From: Chryseobacterium formosense
Lineage (GTDB): Bacteria; Bacteroidota; Bacteroidia; Flavobacteriales; Weeksellaceae
NCBI RefSeq assembly: GCF_900116415.1
Contig: NZ_FPAP01000002.1
Location: 62,001 to 126,000, forward strand
Reading direction: 5' to 3'
DNA: 64,000 nt
In this document: in pieces, positions 44,604 to 53,101 of the stretch
Numbering within the stretch: the first letter of the stretch is position 1
How the letters are laid out: each line of letters begins with the position of its first letter
Notes under the pieces: model-generated
Database searches by the model: none
Seen by the model: only the letters and a program-made list of their open reading frames with translations
Told to the model about the DNA's origin: nothing
Translations under genes and position numbers: made by a program

Positions 44604-44755
44604 ATGCAGTTTAGAAAAGACATTCAGGGGATAAGAGCGCTTGCTTTTCTTTTGGTTTTTATATTTCATTTAAATTCTTCCTTGCTTCCCGGTGGTTTAT
44701 CGGGGTTGATGTCTTCTTTGTGATTTCCGGCTTTTTGATGACTTCTATTTTATAA
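44604..44755 (+). pseudogene. Acyltransferase 3 (OafA-like) 5' remnant
   Basis: ATG 44604 begins MQFRKDIQGIRALAFLLVFI, the start of acyltransferase 3 membrane enzymes that O-acetylate surface sugars. At about 44700 a base is missing: reading on in the +1 frame gives IGVDVFFVISGFLMTSIL, the expected continuation. The gene then stops at TAA 44753-44755, about 50 codons in, where the convergent CPCC gene begins. So it is frameshifted and truncated, with most of the enzyme deleted. Confidence 0.85.
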
Positions 44756-45010
44756 ATCACCTTTTCTATATTTACTTTCAGGGTTTTCTACCACATTTTC
44801 TACGAACCGTTCCTCACAAGCACCAAAATTTTTAAAATTTTCTCTTCCTTCTTCCAAGGTCATATGATTTGGACCACTTTCTTCAAGTGGATCAAACACT
44901 CCGTCGTCTTCCCAAAAACAGACATCACAGATTTCAAAATGTCTTCTTTCAGATAGTGTAAAGTATCCACAACAATAACATTGAACATTTAAATCATTCT
45001 TTTCATCCAT
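44750..45010 (-). CDS. CPCC-family cysteine-rich protein
   Basis: 86 residues. CYCCGYFTLSERRHFEICDVCFWEDDG is the family's zinc-binding region, with the second residue of the name motif changed (CYCC rather than CPCC). The C-terminal half with NHMTLEEGRENFKNFGACEE is also typical. Function unknown; these small proteins are often in toxin-immunity neighbourhoods, but no toxin is seen here. Its stop overlaps the end of the acyltransferase remnant. Confidence 0.85.
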   Translation of the reverse strand: MDEKNDLNVQCYCCGYFTLSERRHFEICDVCFWEDDGVFDPLEESGPNHMTLEEGRENFKNFGACEERFVENVVENPESKYRKGDL

Positions 45011-45025
45011 AAATTTAAAATTAAC

Positions 45026-45054
45026 AAAAAACCACTACAAAAAAGCAGTGGTTT
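45026..45054 (-). terminator. thiL terminator
   Basis: AAACCACT (45029-45036) pairs with 45047-45054. The minus strand continues into T residues. Confidence 0.7.
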
Positions 45055-45080
45055 CACAATATTTAAAATTAAATAAAATT

Positions 45081-46145
45081 TTATCCGTTTGGCTGATTGC
45101 CTAAAAAAGCATCCCAACCTTGTGCCGTTAAAGCGACCAATTGATTAGAGCCTCTTGCCACCATGAAATTTCCATCTTCTTTTTCAACTGCATGGCCAAT
45201 AATGGTAAAATCCGGGTGATTTTTTATTTTATCGAAATCGTTGGGAGAAATCGTAAACAGCAATTCGTAATCTTCGCCACCGCTTAATGCGGTCATTACT
45301 GGATTTAAATTAAAATCATCTGCCGTAGAAATTGTAAGATTATCCAACGGGATTTTCTCTTCATATAATCTGAAACCTACATTAGACTGATCAGAAAGAT
45401 GCAGTATTTCAGAAGCCAAACCGTCAGAAATATCAATCATCGAAGTTGGTTTGATATCCAATTGTTCCAAAATTCCTTTTACATCGGTTCTTGCTTCAGG
45501 TTTTAATTGTCTTTCCAAAATGTAATCGAAACCTTCCATTTCAGGCTGCATATCCGGATTGGCTAAGAAAACGGCATGTTCTCTTTCCAAAATCTGAAGC
45601 CCCATATAAGCGCCACCTAAATCTCCGGTTACGACTAATAAATCGTTTGGTTTTGCGGTACTTCTTCTGACAATATTTTCTTCATTTTCAATTCCGACAG
45701 CAGTAATGCTCATTACCAAACCGGCATTGGAACTCGTTGTATCTCCGCCGATTAAGTCTACTTTGTATCTTCCGCAGGCTGTTTGAATTCCAGCATACAA
45801 TTCTTCCAAAGCTTCCACTGGAAAACGGTTGGAAACAGCCAAAGAAACTAAAATCTGAGTTGGCGTTGCATTCATGGCTGCAATATCGCTAAGATTTACC
45901 ACAACAGCTTTGTAACCTAAATGTTTCAAAGGAACATAGCCTAAATTAAAATGAACTCCTTCCGCAAGAACATCCGTCGTTAAAACGACTTTCTTATTAT
46001 CAGGATTAATAATTGCAGCATCATCGCCGACTCCAAGCTCCGAAGACTCATTGGATAAAGGAAAAAATTCTGTAAGATGTTTTATTAAACCAAATTCTCC
46101 TAATTTGGAAATGGGTGTTAATTCTGGGTTTTTATCTTCAAACAT
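45081..46145 (-). CDS. thiL: Thiamine-monophosphate kinase
   Basis: 354 residues. The AIR-synthase-like fold shows GVGDDAAIINPDNK near residues 41-54, GGDTTSSN, and the C-terminal LSGGEDYELLFTI. It makes thiamine diphosphate from thiamine monophosphate in the final step. No thi-box riboswitch is visible upstream. It is followed 73 bases upstream on the strand by a thioesterase gene with little relation to thiamine. Confidence 0.93.
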   Translation of the reverse strand: MFEDKNPELTPISKLGEFGLIKHLTEFFPLSNESSELGVGDDAAIINPDNKKVVLTTDVLAEGVHFNLGYVPLKHLGYKAVVVNLSDIAAMNATPTQILVSLAVSNRFPVEALEELYAGIQTACGRYKVDLIGGDTTSSNAGLVMSITAVGIENEENIVRRSTAKPNDLLVVTGDLGGAYMGLQILEREHAVFLANPDMQPEMEGFDYILERQLKPEARTDVKGILEQLDIKPTSMIDISDGLASEILHLSDQSNVGFRLYEEKIPLDNLTISTADDFNLNPVMTALSGGEDYELLFTISPNDFDKIKNHPDFTIIGHAVEKEDGNFMVARGSNQLVALTAQGWDAFLGNQPNG

Positions 46146-46218
46146 ACGCTAAATTATAATTGATTGTTGATAATTGATTAATGATGACTACAATCGATCA
46201 TCGTTTATCAATGATCAT

Positions 46219-46713
46219 TTATTGATTAAAAACTGCCGGGTCAATATTCTCAGGACGGAAAGGAAGCTTCTTAAAATCTTCTCTTGTCATCAAGATAGTT
46301 TCCGCAGTTTTGTATTTGTTCATCGCTTCTACAACATCATCCGGCGGAGAAGTCATTTTTCTCAGCATGGTATCAATCCAGACTCCGGTTGCTTCTGAAG
46401 TTGCACAGTGCGAACCATCCGGAAGGTAAAACTTATGTACAAAACGATAAATCGAAGCATCTTCTGCACAACCATCGATCTCTAAACTTACAATTACTTT
46501 TTGATCTGCGAATATTTCCTTAAAAAATGAAAATCTTTCATGCATAATCACCGGACCAATTCCCCATCGGCTCATTTGGGTAACACCCATTTTTTCTTTT
46601 TTCATAAAAGCCATTCTCGTTTGCGCACAATATTGCACGTAAGATGAATTGGCAAGATGTTTATTGGCATCAAGATCGCTCCAGCGAACTTCAAAAGTAT
46701 GGTAGAATGTCAT
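46219..46713 (-). CDS. Acyl-CoA thioesterase of the 4HBT hotdog family
   Basis: 164 residues. HTFEVRWSDLDANKHLANSSYV near the N-terminus has the catalytic Asp (WSDLDAN) of 4-hydroxybenzoyl-CoA-type thioesterases; a second family feature is WGIGPVIMHERFSFFKEI. It hydrolyses acyl-CoA thioesters, chain length unknown. Confidence 0.88.
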   Translation of the reverse strand: MTFYHTFEVRWSDLDANKHLANSSYVQYCAQTRMAFMKKEKMGVTQMSRWGIGPVIMHERFSFFKEIFADQKVIVSLEIDGCAEDASIYRFVHKFYLPDGSHCATSEATGVWIDTMLRKMTSPPDDVVEAMNKYKTAETILMTREDFKKLPFRPENIDPAVFNQ

Positions 46714-46865
46714 TTTAAATTTATTTTAAACCACAAAAGTCACAAAAGTTTAATTAATACATGATAAAGCTGAAATTTATCAGATTAAAGTTCAAAAAAG
46801 GAATGTGCCTGAGTCGTTGATTTATGGTCACAAAATTACTTAAATAAGATGGTTTATAAAAATTG

Positions 46866-46873
46866 TAATTTTG
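46866..46873 (+). promoter_or_regulatory. Possible -7 box of the flavoprotein gene
   Basis: TAATTTTG in an otherwise gene-free stretch (46714-46999), giving a leader of about 120 bases. Confidence 0.35.
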
Positions 46874-46999
46874 CAAAAATAATCCGTTGCATAAAAGCTT
46901 TGAATTAAAAAAAGAATAATCAATTTTCACAATTCATTTTTGTTCTTTTGAAATATTTAAAAATCTAAAAAAAATTTTGTGCCTTCGGTTAATAAAATT

Positions 47000-48205
47000 A
47001 TGAAGCAAATTATCATTATCGGAGGTGGAGCAGCCGGATTTTTCTGTGCAGCCAATCTTGACGAAAAGAAATATAAAATCACCATTCTTGAACAGAATTC
47101 TGATGTTCTTCAGAAAGTGAAAATTTCAGGGGGCGGAAGATGCAATGTTACTCATGCCTGCTTTGATCCGAAAGAGCTGATTCAGTTTTATCCTCGTGGA
47201 AATAAGGAATTATTGAGTGTGTTTACTAAATTTCAACCGGGAGATACAATGGAGTGGTTCGAAAACCGAAAAATTTCGTTGAAGATTGAAAACGATAACA
47301 GAATATTTCCGGAAAGTAATTCTTCACAGACGATCATCAATACTTTTCTCAATGAAATTCAGAAAAAAAATGTTGAAGTGAAAACAAAATGTTCCGTAAA
47401 AGAAATTGAAAAGCTTGATGAAAAATATCTGGTAAAAACAAGTCTGGGGGACTTCGAAGCCGATTTTGTTATTTATACCACCGGAAGTTCGCCAAAATCA
47501 TTGAAAATGATTGAAAATTTAGGTCATAAAATCATTGATCTGGTTCCTTCTCTTTTTACATTTAATATCAAAGATCCTTTGCTGAAAGATTTGTTGGGAA
47601 CAAGCTTTGAAATGGCAGAAACTTCTATTCCGAAACTAAAAACAGAAGAAAGCGGACCGTTATTGATTACGCATTGGGGACTTTCGGGACCGGCGATTTT
47701 GAAAATTTCGGCTTGGGAAGCGATTAATTTAGCCAAAGTGAAATATAATTTTGAAATTGAAGTAAATTTTATTTCAAAAGATATGGATGAAGCGGAAGAA
47801 TTATTTCAGAACTTTAAACAGACAAATCCGAAGAAAACAATCGGGCAATCGAAAATTTTTGAGGTAACGAATCGTTTTTGGCAAAGAGTTTTGGAGGTTT
47901 CCAATATAGATTTGAATAAACAGGTTGCACAGATTTCCGGAAAAGAAATGCAGAAAATTTTAGAAAATTTATGTAAAAAGAAATTCAATGTAACTGGGAA
48001 ATCGACTTATAAAGATGAGTTTGTAACTGCAGGAGGTGTTGATTTAAAAGAAATTAACTTTAAAAATATGTCTTCGAAAATTTTGCCTAATTTTTATGTC
48101 GCCGGAGAGGTGTTGAATATTGACGCGGTTACAGGTGGATTTAATTTTCAGGCTTGCTGGAGTGAGGCTTGGCTGATTGCACAGGATTTAAATAATTTAA
48201 ACTAA
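47000..48205 (+). CDS. NAD(P)/FAD-dependent oxidoreductase (HI0933/BaiN family)
   Basis: 401 residues from ATG 47000 (MKQIIIIGGGAAGFFCAANL); an upstream GTG at 46979 is rejected. The FAD-binding GGGAAG at 8-13, SGGGRCNVTHA near 50-60 and the C-terminal GGFNFQACWSEAW are characteristic of the family. A cytoplasmic flavoprotein of unclear substrate. The following gene starts four bases after its stop. Confidence 0.9.
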   Translation: MKQIIIIGGGAAGFFCAANLDEKKYKITILEQNSDVLQKVKISGGGRCNVTHACFDPKELIQFYPRGNKELLSVFTKFQPGDTMEWFENRKISLKIENDNRIFPESNSSQTIINTFLNEIQKKNVEVKTKCSVKEIEKLDEKYLVKTSLGDFEADFVIYTTGSSPKSLKMIENLGHKIIDLVPSLFTFNIKDPLLKDLLGTSFEMAETSIPKLKTEESGPLLITHWGLSGPAILKISAWEAINLAKVKYNFEIEVNFISKDMDEAEELFQNFKQTNPKKTIGQSKIFEVTNRFWQRVLEVSNIDLNKQVAQISGKEMQKILENLCKKKFNVTGKSTYKDEFVTAGGVDLKEINFKNMSSKILPNFYVAGEVLNIDAVTGGFNFQACWSEAWLIAQDLNNLN

Positions 48206-48209
48206 AAAT

Positions 48210-48629
48210 ATGAAGAAAAATTTAACGCTCATCTTATTTCTAGGATTTACGTTCGCTTTCTCTCAAGTACAAGAAGGAAGGAAAGCAACATCTTCAGAAA
48301 AAGAATCTTCGAAAGAAAGATATGTTCCAGAAGCCGATACTCCACCTTCTTTTCCCGGTGGAATTAACGAATTCAGAGGGAAAGTTGCACAAAAAATCAA
48401 CATTAAAAAAATAAAAAACGCAAGTGGAAAAGTCAGCTCATCAGCCAAGTTTGCAGTTAATACTCAAGGTAATATAGAAAACATTACGGTATATGGGAAC
48501 AATGATGATTTTAATAAAGAAGTAGAAAATGCAATAAAATCTGTAAAGATTAAGTGGAAACCTGCAACATACGACTCAGAACCCATAAAATATTGGTTTC
48601 AAATTCCATTTGCCGCTTTAATTGATTAA
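48210..48629 (+). CDS. Secreted TonB C-terminal-like protein
   Basis: 139 residues. Signal peptide (KKNLTLILFLGFTFAFSQ) followed directly by a TonB_C-like domain: PSFPGGINEFRGKVA, FAVNTQGNIENITVYGN and VKIKWKPATYDSEPIKYWFQIPF. Unlike true TonB there is no transmembrane anchor or Pro-rich linker. Two similar proteins are encoded at 52577 and 53102. Probably a periplasmic protein of unknown partner. Confidence 0.85.
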   Translation: MKKNLTLILFLGFTFAFSQVQEGRKATSSEKESSKERYVPEADTPPSFPGGINEFRGKVAQKINIKKIKNASGKVSSSAKFAVNTQGNIENITVYGNNDDFNKEVENAIKSVKIKWKPATYDSEPIKYWFQIPFAALID

Positions 48630-48634
48630 TAATA

Positions 48635-49273
48635 ATGTTTTCAGCTAAAAAAAATATCCAGAATATTTTAAAAATCCTTCTCATTCTAGGGTTCGGATAT
48701 TTCTTTTGGCTCATGCTGAAAATCACATTAGAATATATTCCATTGAAAAGCGATGTGAGTTTTTTAATGATAAAGCAAACCGAAGTAGAGCACAGATCGG
48801 AATATCTTTACTTTTTTTACACTCATGTTTATACAAGTATTTTTGTTTTATTGACGGGTTTTTTAGCGATTATCAGAAAAGATTACGGATTAAAAAACTT
48901 CCATAGAAACGCTGGAAAAATTTATATTTTTTTTATTCTGATTTTCGCTGCTCCATCTGGAATTTATATGGGGATTTTTGCAAACGGTGGCTTACTTTCT
49001 AAAATTTCGTTCGTAATTTTGGGCTGTTTGTGGTGGTTTTCGACATTTAAGGCGTACCAATTAGCACGACAAAAAAAATTCAGCGGACACAAACAATGGA
49101 TGTGGCGAAGTTTCGCACTCACAATTTCTGCTATTACATTAAGAATGTGGAAGGTAATTATTGTATATTTATTCCACCCGAATCCGATGGATGTTTACCA
49201 GATTATTGCCTGGCTCGGTTGGGTACCCAACATTATTTTAATAGAATATTTAATCACAAAAAAGCACATTTAA
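48635..49273 (+). CDS. DUF2306 membrane protein
   Basis: 212 residues with five or six hydrophobic helices (about 12-33, 60-82, 95-115, 125-143, 160-175, 185-205). The segments HVYTSIFVLLTGFLA, HRNAGKIYIFFILI and HKQWMWRSFALTISAITLRMW fit DUF2306, a haem-cytochrome-like four-helix family, which conserves His and Trp residues. Function unknown. It starts five bases after the TonB_C-like gene and ends five before the YARHG gene, so the three are probably one operon. Confidence 0.85.
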   Translation: MFSAKKNIQNILKILLILGFGYFFWLMLKITLEYIPLKSDVSFLMIKQTEVEHRSEYLYFFYTHVYTSIFVLLTGFLAIIRKDYGLKNFHRNAGKIYIFFILIFAAPSGIYMGIFANGGLLSKISFVILGCLWWFSTFKAYQLARQKKFSGHKQWMWRSFALTISAITLRMWKVIIVYLFHPNPMDVYQIIAWLGWVPNIILIEYLITKKHI

Positions 49274-49278
49274 TTTAT

Positions 49279-50196
49279 ATGAAAATTTTAAAATTCACGT
49301 TACTCACTTTAGTGGCGTTCGGTTTCACAAGCTGTAAAAAAGATGCGTCAACAGAAGAAAAATCCAAAGATAGTTTAGTCGCCAAAAAAGATTCAGCCGT
49401 TGTGCCTGAAGTTCATAAAGAATATTACGGAATTTATATGGGTGATTTTGCAGGAAAGGAAATGATTACCCCTGAATTTGGTGAAGAATATGAAGGTGAT
49501 GTTTATAAAAAACTTTCTCTGAAGATCAATCGTATTACCAAAGACAGCGTTTACGGACAAAGTATTGTGAATGGCAACCAAAGACCTTTTCGTGGTGTTT
49601 TTAATGAATCTACACAATCTTTTATCCTTGATGAGCCCGGAAATGATAAAACTGACGGAAGATTTGAGATCAAGCTTAAAAACGACAGCATTACCGGAAA
49701 ATGGACGGCTTTTAACAAGACCGCAGTAAAAGCCCCTTTGAAAAATTTAAAGCTGATCAAAAAAGAATTCGTTTACAATCCGAATTTTATGCTGGATGAA
49801 AATTCTGACCTGATCGACTGGGAAAATCCTAAAGATTTTAAAGAAAAATATACTGACGAGGAAACCGGAAAAACTGAAACTTATACCGAATCTAAAAACA
49901 GAATTGCTTCTGATGCCGTATTCAAAATCAATGCTTCCAAGCAAAAGCTGACTGAGAAAGATCTCAAAAACCTACGCAAACTCGATATGGAAATCATAAA
50001 GAATGCAGTTTTTGCAAGACATGGGTATGCATTCAAAAAGCCGACTTACAGATACTTTTTTGAGCAAACCGACTGGTATATTCCGGTTTCAAGCAATGTC
50101 GACAGTGAACTTTCTCCTATGGAAAAAGATAATGTAGCCTTGCTGAACCGTTTTATAAAATATGCGGAAGATAAATATGATTCTTTTGGGAGGTAA
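49279..50196 (+). CDS. YARHG-domain lipoprotein
   Basis: 305 residues from ATG 49279; an upstream in-frame start at 49096 lies in the DUF2306 gene and is rejected. The signal peptide ends in a lipobox (FGFTSCKK). A beta-rich domain follows at about 50-170, then a YARHG domain near 240-300: KNAVFARHGYAFKKPTYRYFFE and WYIPVSSNVDSELSP. YARHG domains are found in extracellular bacterial proteins; function unknown. Confidence 0.85.
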   Translation: MKILKFTLLTLVAFGFTSCKKDASTEEKSKDSLVAKKDSAVVPEVHKEYYGIYMGDFAGKEMITPEFGEEYEGDVYKKLSLKINRITKDSVYGQSIVNGNQRPFRGVFNESTQSFILDEPGNDKTDGRFEIKLKNDSITGKWTAFNKTAVKAPLKNLKLIKKEFVYNPNFMLDENSDLIDWENPKDFKEKYTDEETGKTETYTESKNRIASDAVFKINASKQKLTEKDLKNLRKLDMEIIKNAVFARHGYAFKKPTYRYFFEQTDWYIPVSSNVDSELSPMEKDNVALLNRFIKYAEDKYDSFGR

Positions 50197-50211
50197 TGAT
50201 CTGATGTGCGC

Positions 50212-50622
50212 TTATTTTTGCTTGAATAAGAGTATCTTGTGATTTTTGTTTAGAATCTTAATAGTTCTGTGCAGTTTTCCTTCTTCGTAAGAGAAAACTT
50301 GTAGGGAATCGCAGATAGTTCCTTTTTTATATTTTTCATTATAATTAAGGCTATCTGCAATAAATTTCTTTTCTTCACAAAATAATCTTAACTGATTGTT
50401 ATTTAATGACCATCATCCTGTTTCTTTTTGTGCGCAGGTTGAATATTCATAGGTGTTGTTCTTGTTTAATTTTAATGTCAATTGCAGTACTAAAGAACCG
50501 TATTTTAATCGATTTATACTACTATTTTCAGGGGATGTGTATGTTCCAAAAATTTGTTCAGAATTTTGTTTTGAGCATGAGCAAAAGAAAATGCAAAGCA
50601 GTAAAATATATCTGACTGACAT
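50212..50622 (-). pseudogene. Small lipoprotein gene interrupted by an in-frame TGA
   Basis: One frame of 137 codons. The first 69 give a lipoprotein signal (LLLCIFFCSCSKQN) and a beta-rich domain, KLNKNNTYEYSTCAQKETG. TGA (plus-strand 50413-50415) then stops it. The next 67 codons continue with WSLNNNQLRLFCEEK and FSYEEGKLHRTIKIL, as expected of a lipocalin-like domain, up to a TAA at 50212. CGA-to-TGA or TGG-to-TGA would explain it. Confidence 0.8.
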
Positions 50623-50627
50623 TGTTT

Positions 50628-51002
50628 TTAATTAGATGTGATTTTAGTTGAAATATAAAGCAATAAACATCCCACCGCATAACATAAAATATCAATCCAC
50701 GAAAAAGAATTTCCGATCACGATATACACCATGCTTCCCGGTTGGAAGCCTAATTTTTCTGCAATATTGAAAAACTGAGCGAATTCTACAATACACGAAA
50801 ATGCAAAGATTCCGAGAATAAGTTTTATGTCATCGGTGACGAAAAAACTTTTTACTAAAGTATAAAGGAGCATGACAACAATAACGTCTCCCAGATAAGC
50901 CCGAATAAAAAAATTATCTTTTAAAACGGTGGCAATGAGTACCTCAATGAAAAAAATCAGAATGGATAAAAGGAAATATTTTAGGTTAAATTTAAATTTC
51001 AT
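50628..51002 (-). CDS. DUF2809 membrane protein
   Basis: 124 residues with four hydrophobic helices (about 10-28, 38-52, 58-76, 100-118). YLGDVIVVMLLYTLVKSFF and VEFAQFF match the DUF2809 family. Function unknown. Its stop is five bases before the start of the broken lipoprotein gene, so they were probably one unit. Confidence 0.8.
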   Translation of the reverse strand: MKFKFNLKYFLLSILIFFIEVLIATVLKDNFFIRAYLGDVIVVMLLYTLVKSFFVTDDIKLILGIFAFSCIVEFAQFFNIAEKLGFQPGSMVYIVIGNSFSWIDILCYAVGCLLLYISTKITSN

Positions 51003-51039
51003 CAGATTAATTTTGGCTAAAGCCTTTGATTTTTGTGTT

Positions 51040-51066
51040 AAAAAAGAGCGGACTAAAGTCCGCCCA
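51040..51066 (-). terminator. Terminator after the thioredoxin-like genes
   Basis: GCGGACT (51048-51054) pairs with 51057-51063, with T residues following on the minus strand. A GGCTAAAGCC palindrome lies about 30 bases upstream, so it may also be part of a dispersed repeat. Confidence 0.65.
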
Positions 51067-51091
51067 ATTACTTTTATATGCTAAAATATAA

Positions 51092-51748
51092 TTATTTTTT
51101 CGCTTTGATCGTACAGCCGATTGCTACGGTTTTCGTCATTTTTACCGATTCATTTTTAAGTAATGCATCCACTGCGTCTTCTGCATAACGTTCGGAAACA
51201 TCATTCGGATCTTCGTAATTATTATCAATTGCACCGATGTATTTTACGATGTTTTTTGAGCCTTCTTTCTGAAGAACAAATACATGTGGGGTTTTTGTAG
51301 CGCCGTATTGAGGATAAATTTTCTGACCTTCATCTACCAGATAAGGAAATGTAAAACCCTTTTCTTTGGCTCTTTCGATCATTTTTTGGTAACTGTCTTC
51401 TGGCTGTACATTCGGATCATTCGGATTGATTGCAATCACAGGATAACCCTGAGATTTATATTTCTTGTCGAGAGCCACAATTCTGTCTTCGTATTTTTTT
51501 GCATACGGACAATGGTTGCACGTAAAAACCACGATGAAACCTTTAGCTTTTTTAAAATCACTTAAAGAAACCATTTTTCCGTCTGTATTTTTCAGCTTAA
51601 AATCTGTTGCTTCATCACCAACTTCATAACCTTTCGCAGAAGCCGTTTTAGATTTTGGCTCTTCATTTTTATCGCTGTTGATTTTTGTAAAACTCAGTAA
51701 TCCAAGTCCGACGATAAATGCGGTCATTAAAATTTTGAAATTTTTCAT
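51092..51748 (-). CDS. Secreted thioredoxin-fold (AhpC/TSA-like) protein
   Basis: 218 residues. N-terminal signal/anchor segment (ILMTAFIVGLGLLSFT), then a peroxiredoxin-like domain with VFTCNHCPYAKKYEDR (CxxC at about 76-79) and ATKTPHVFVLQKEG. CNHC is the active site. A periplasmic thiol-disulphide reductase or PRX-like protein. It starts 11 bases after the TlpA-like gene upstream, so they are probably an operon for extracytoplasmic redox. Confidence 0.88.
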   Translation of the reverse strand: MKNFKILMTAFIVGLGLLSFTKINSDKNEEPKSKTASAKGYEVGDEATDFKLKNTDGKMVSLSDFKKAKGFIVVFTCNHCPYAKKYEDRIVALDKKYKSQGYPVIAINPNDPNVQPEDSYQKMIERAKEKGFTFPYLVDEGQKIYPQYGATKTPHVFVLQKEGSKNIVKYIGAIDNNYEDPNDVSERYAEDAVDALLKNESVKMTKTVAIGCTIKAKK

Positions 51749-51758
51749 AGTATTTTGT

Positions 51759-52307
51759 TTAGTTTAAATTTTTAACAATAATATTTTCTAGATCTTCTTT
51801 GCTCATTTCACCGTCGTTGAAATGTATTTTTTCTCCGTTTTTGTAGAAAATAGTTACCGGGATATTTCCGTCCCAGTTTTTTTCAAATTTAGGAATCCAG
51901 GTGTTCATTCTTTTAATATCATCCAGTAAAACAACTTCTGCGGTCAGGGTTTTGTTTTTAATAAACTGAATAACGCGTTCTTTATCTTTTGCGCGATCTA
52001 AAGAAACCAAAAGCATTTTAAACTTAGGATTTGCTTTAAGTTTATCATTAACTTCTATGAAATCCGGTAGCTCTTTCACACATGGAGCACAGGTCGTAGA
52101 CCAGAAATTGAGCACCAGAAAAACATCTTTTTCTTCTTTAATTTTCTGTTCAAGCAATTCGTATTTAATCATCGGAATGTCGTTGATTATTACCCTTTTC
52201 TCATTCTGAGTAGGAATTTCCTGATAAGGAGGAGTATTTTCCTGAGAGAAACCTAAAGAAACCCCGAAAATCAACACGATTACACTAAAAATTTTCTTCA
52301 TACTCAA
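51759..52307 (-). CDS. TlpA-family thiol-disulphide reductase
   Basis: 182 residues. Signal peptide (KKIFSVIVLIFGVSLGFSQ) and thioredoxin domain with NFWSTTCAPCVKELPDF (CxxC in CAPC) and IPVTIFYKNGEKIHFNDG (cis-Pro in the first residues). It probably keeps periplasmic cysteines reduced, for example for cytochrome maturation. It is the first gene of the pair. Confidence 0.92.
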   Translation of the reverse strand: MSMKKIFSVIVLIFGVSLGFSQENTPPYQEIPTQNEKRVIINDIPMIKYELLEQKIKEEKDVFLVLNFWSTTCAPCVKELPDFIEVNDKLKANPKFKMLLVSLDRAKDKERVIQFIKNKTLTAEVVLLDDIKRMNTWIPKFEKNWDGNIPVTIFYKNGEKIHFNDGEMSKEDLENIIVKNLN

Positions 52308-52576
52308 AATTAGGGAATGAATATCTAAACAATTAAAATAATGCTGTTAAACTTTGTTAATTGTTTTATTAAGCAATATGATTGGTCATAATTTAATAAG
52401 AACATTGTATTTTTATTATTAAAAAAAGAAAATACCATCATAATTCTTCTGATGGAAGCTTGTATTTAGCAATAATGAAAATTTCGATCGCAATTGGTAT
52501 TAAGTTTGCTGCCCTCAAAACATATATTTTACCTCTGAAGAATTTTAGAATCAGTCTTAAATAAAAATTAAATTTA

Positions 52577-53038
52577 ATGAAGAAAGCAGTTTTATTGCTT
52601 GGTTTGTTTTTCACATCATTTGCATTTGCTCAGGAAAAAGACACAAAAAATGTTGTTGAGAATTTCGTTCCCGATGTTTCAGCCCTGCCTGATTATAATA
52701 TTGTTAAAAGTAAATTAGACCTAAAACAGGTGGTTACAAAAGCAGACACAATCCCTGAATTTCCGGGTGGAATGATGGCTTTCAAGAAAAAATATTTCGA
52801 AAATATAGAAACATTAGACCTTAAAAACAATGAAAAAGTAGATATACGACTTTACTTTATCGTGGAAAAAAACGGATATGTAAGAAATGTCGCTGCGGTT
52901 TCGAAAAACAAAAAACACGCTGAAGAAGCAGAATTGGGAGTGAAAAGAATGTTTATACGTTGGAAACCCGCAAAATTGAACGGACAAGCAGTGCGGTATT
53001 TATTCTACTTTCCTCTGAAAAGCAAAAAATACAATTAA
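52577..53038 (+). CDS. Secreted TonB C-terminal-like protein
   Basis: 153 residues. Signal peptide (KKAVLLLGLFFTSFAFAQ) followed by a TonB_C-like domain (PEFPGGMMAFKKKYFENI, DIRLYFIVEKNGYVRNVAAV, FIRWKPAKLNGQAVRYLFYFPL). No transmembrane anchor or Pro-rich linker. It is followed by a related, broken gene. Confidence 0.85.
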   Translation: MKKAVLLLGLFFTSFAFAQEKDTKNVVENFVPDVSALPDYNIVKSKLDLKQVVTKADTIPEFPGGMMAFKKKYFENIETLDLKNNEKVDIRLYFIVEKNGYVRNVAAVSKNKKHAEEAELGVKRMFIRWKPAKLNGQAVRYLFYFPLKSKKYN

Positions 53039-53101
53039 GAAAATTACTTCGATCGATGTCAGATTTTGGCGTCGATTTTTATTTTTTGATTAAATTTGAT
53101 C

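Noticed and set aside
45081..46218. TPP riboswitch upstream of thiL
   Set aside because: The 73-base spacer to the thioesterase lacks the conserved thi-box sequence (CUGAGA and partner).
46979..46999. Upstream GTG start for the flavoprotein gene
   Set aside because: The FAD motif begins right after ATG 47000, the family's usual start.
50413..50415. Selenocysteine reading of TGA in the small lipoprotein gene
   Set aside because: No stem-loop of SECIS type next to the codon, no family with selenocysteine here, and a one-base mutation explains it.
52435..52455. CCATCA/TGATGG hairpin
   Set aside because: A 6-bp stem in an AT-rich gap with no clear gene end before it; too weak for a terminator.
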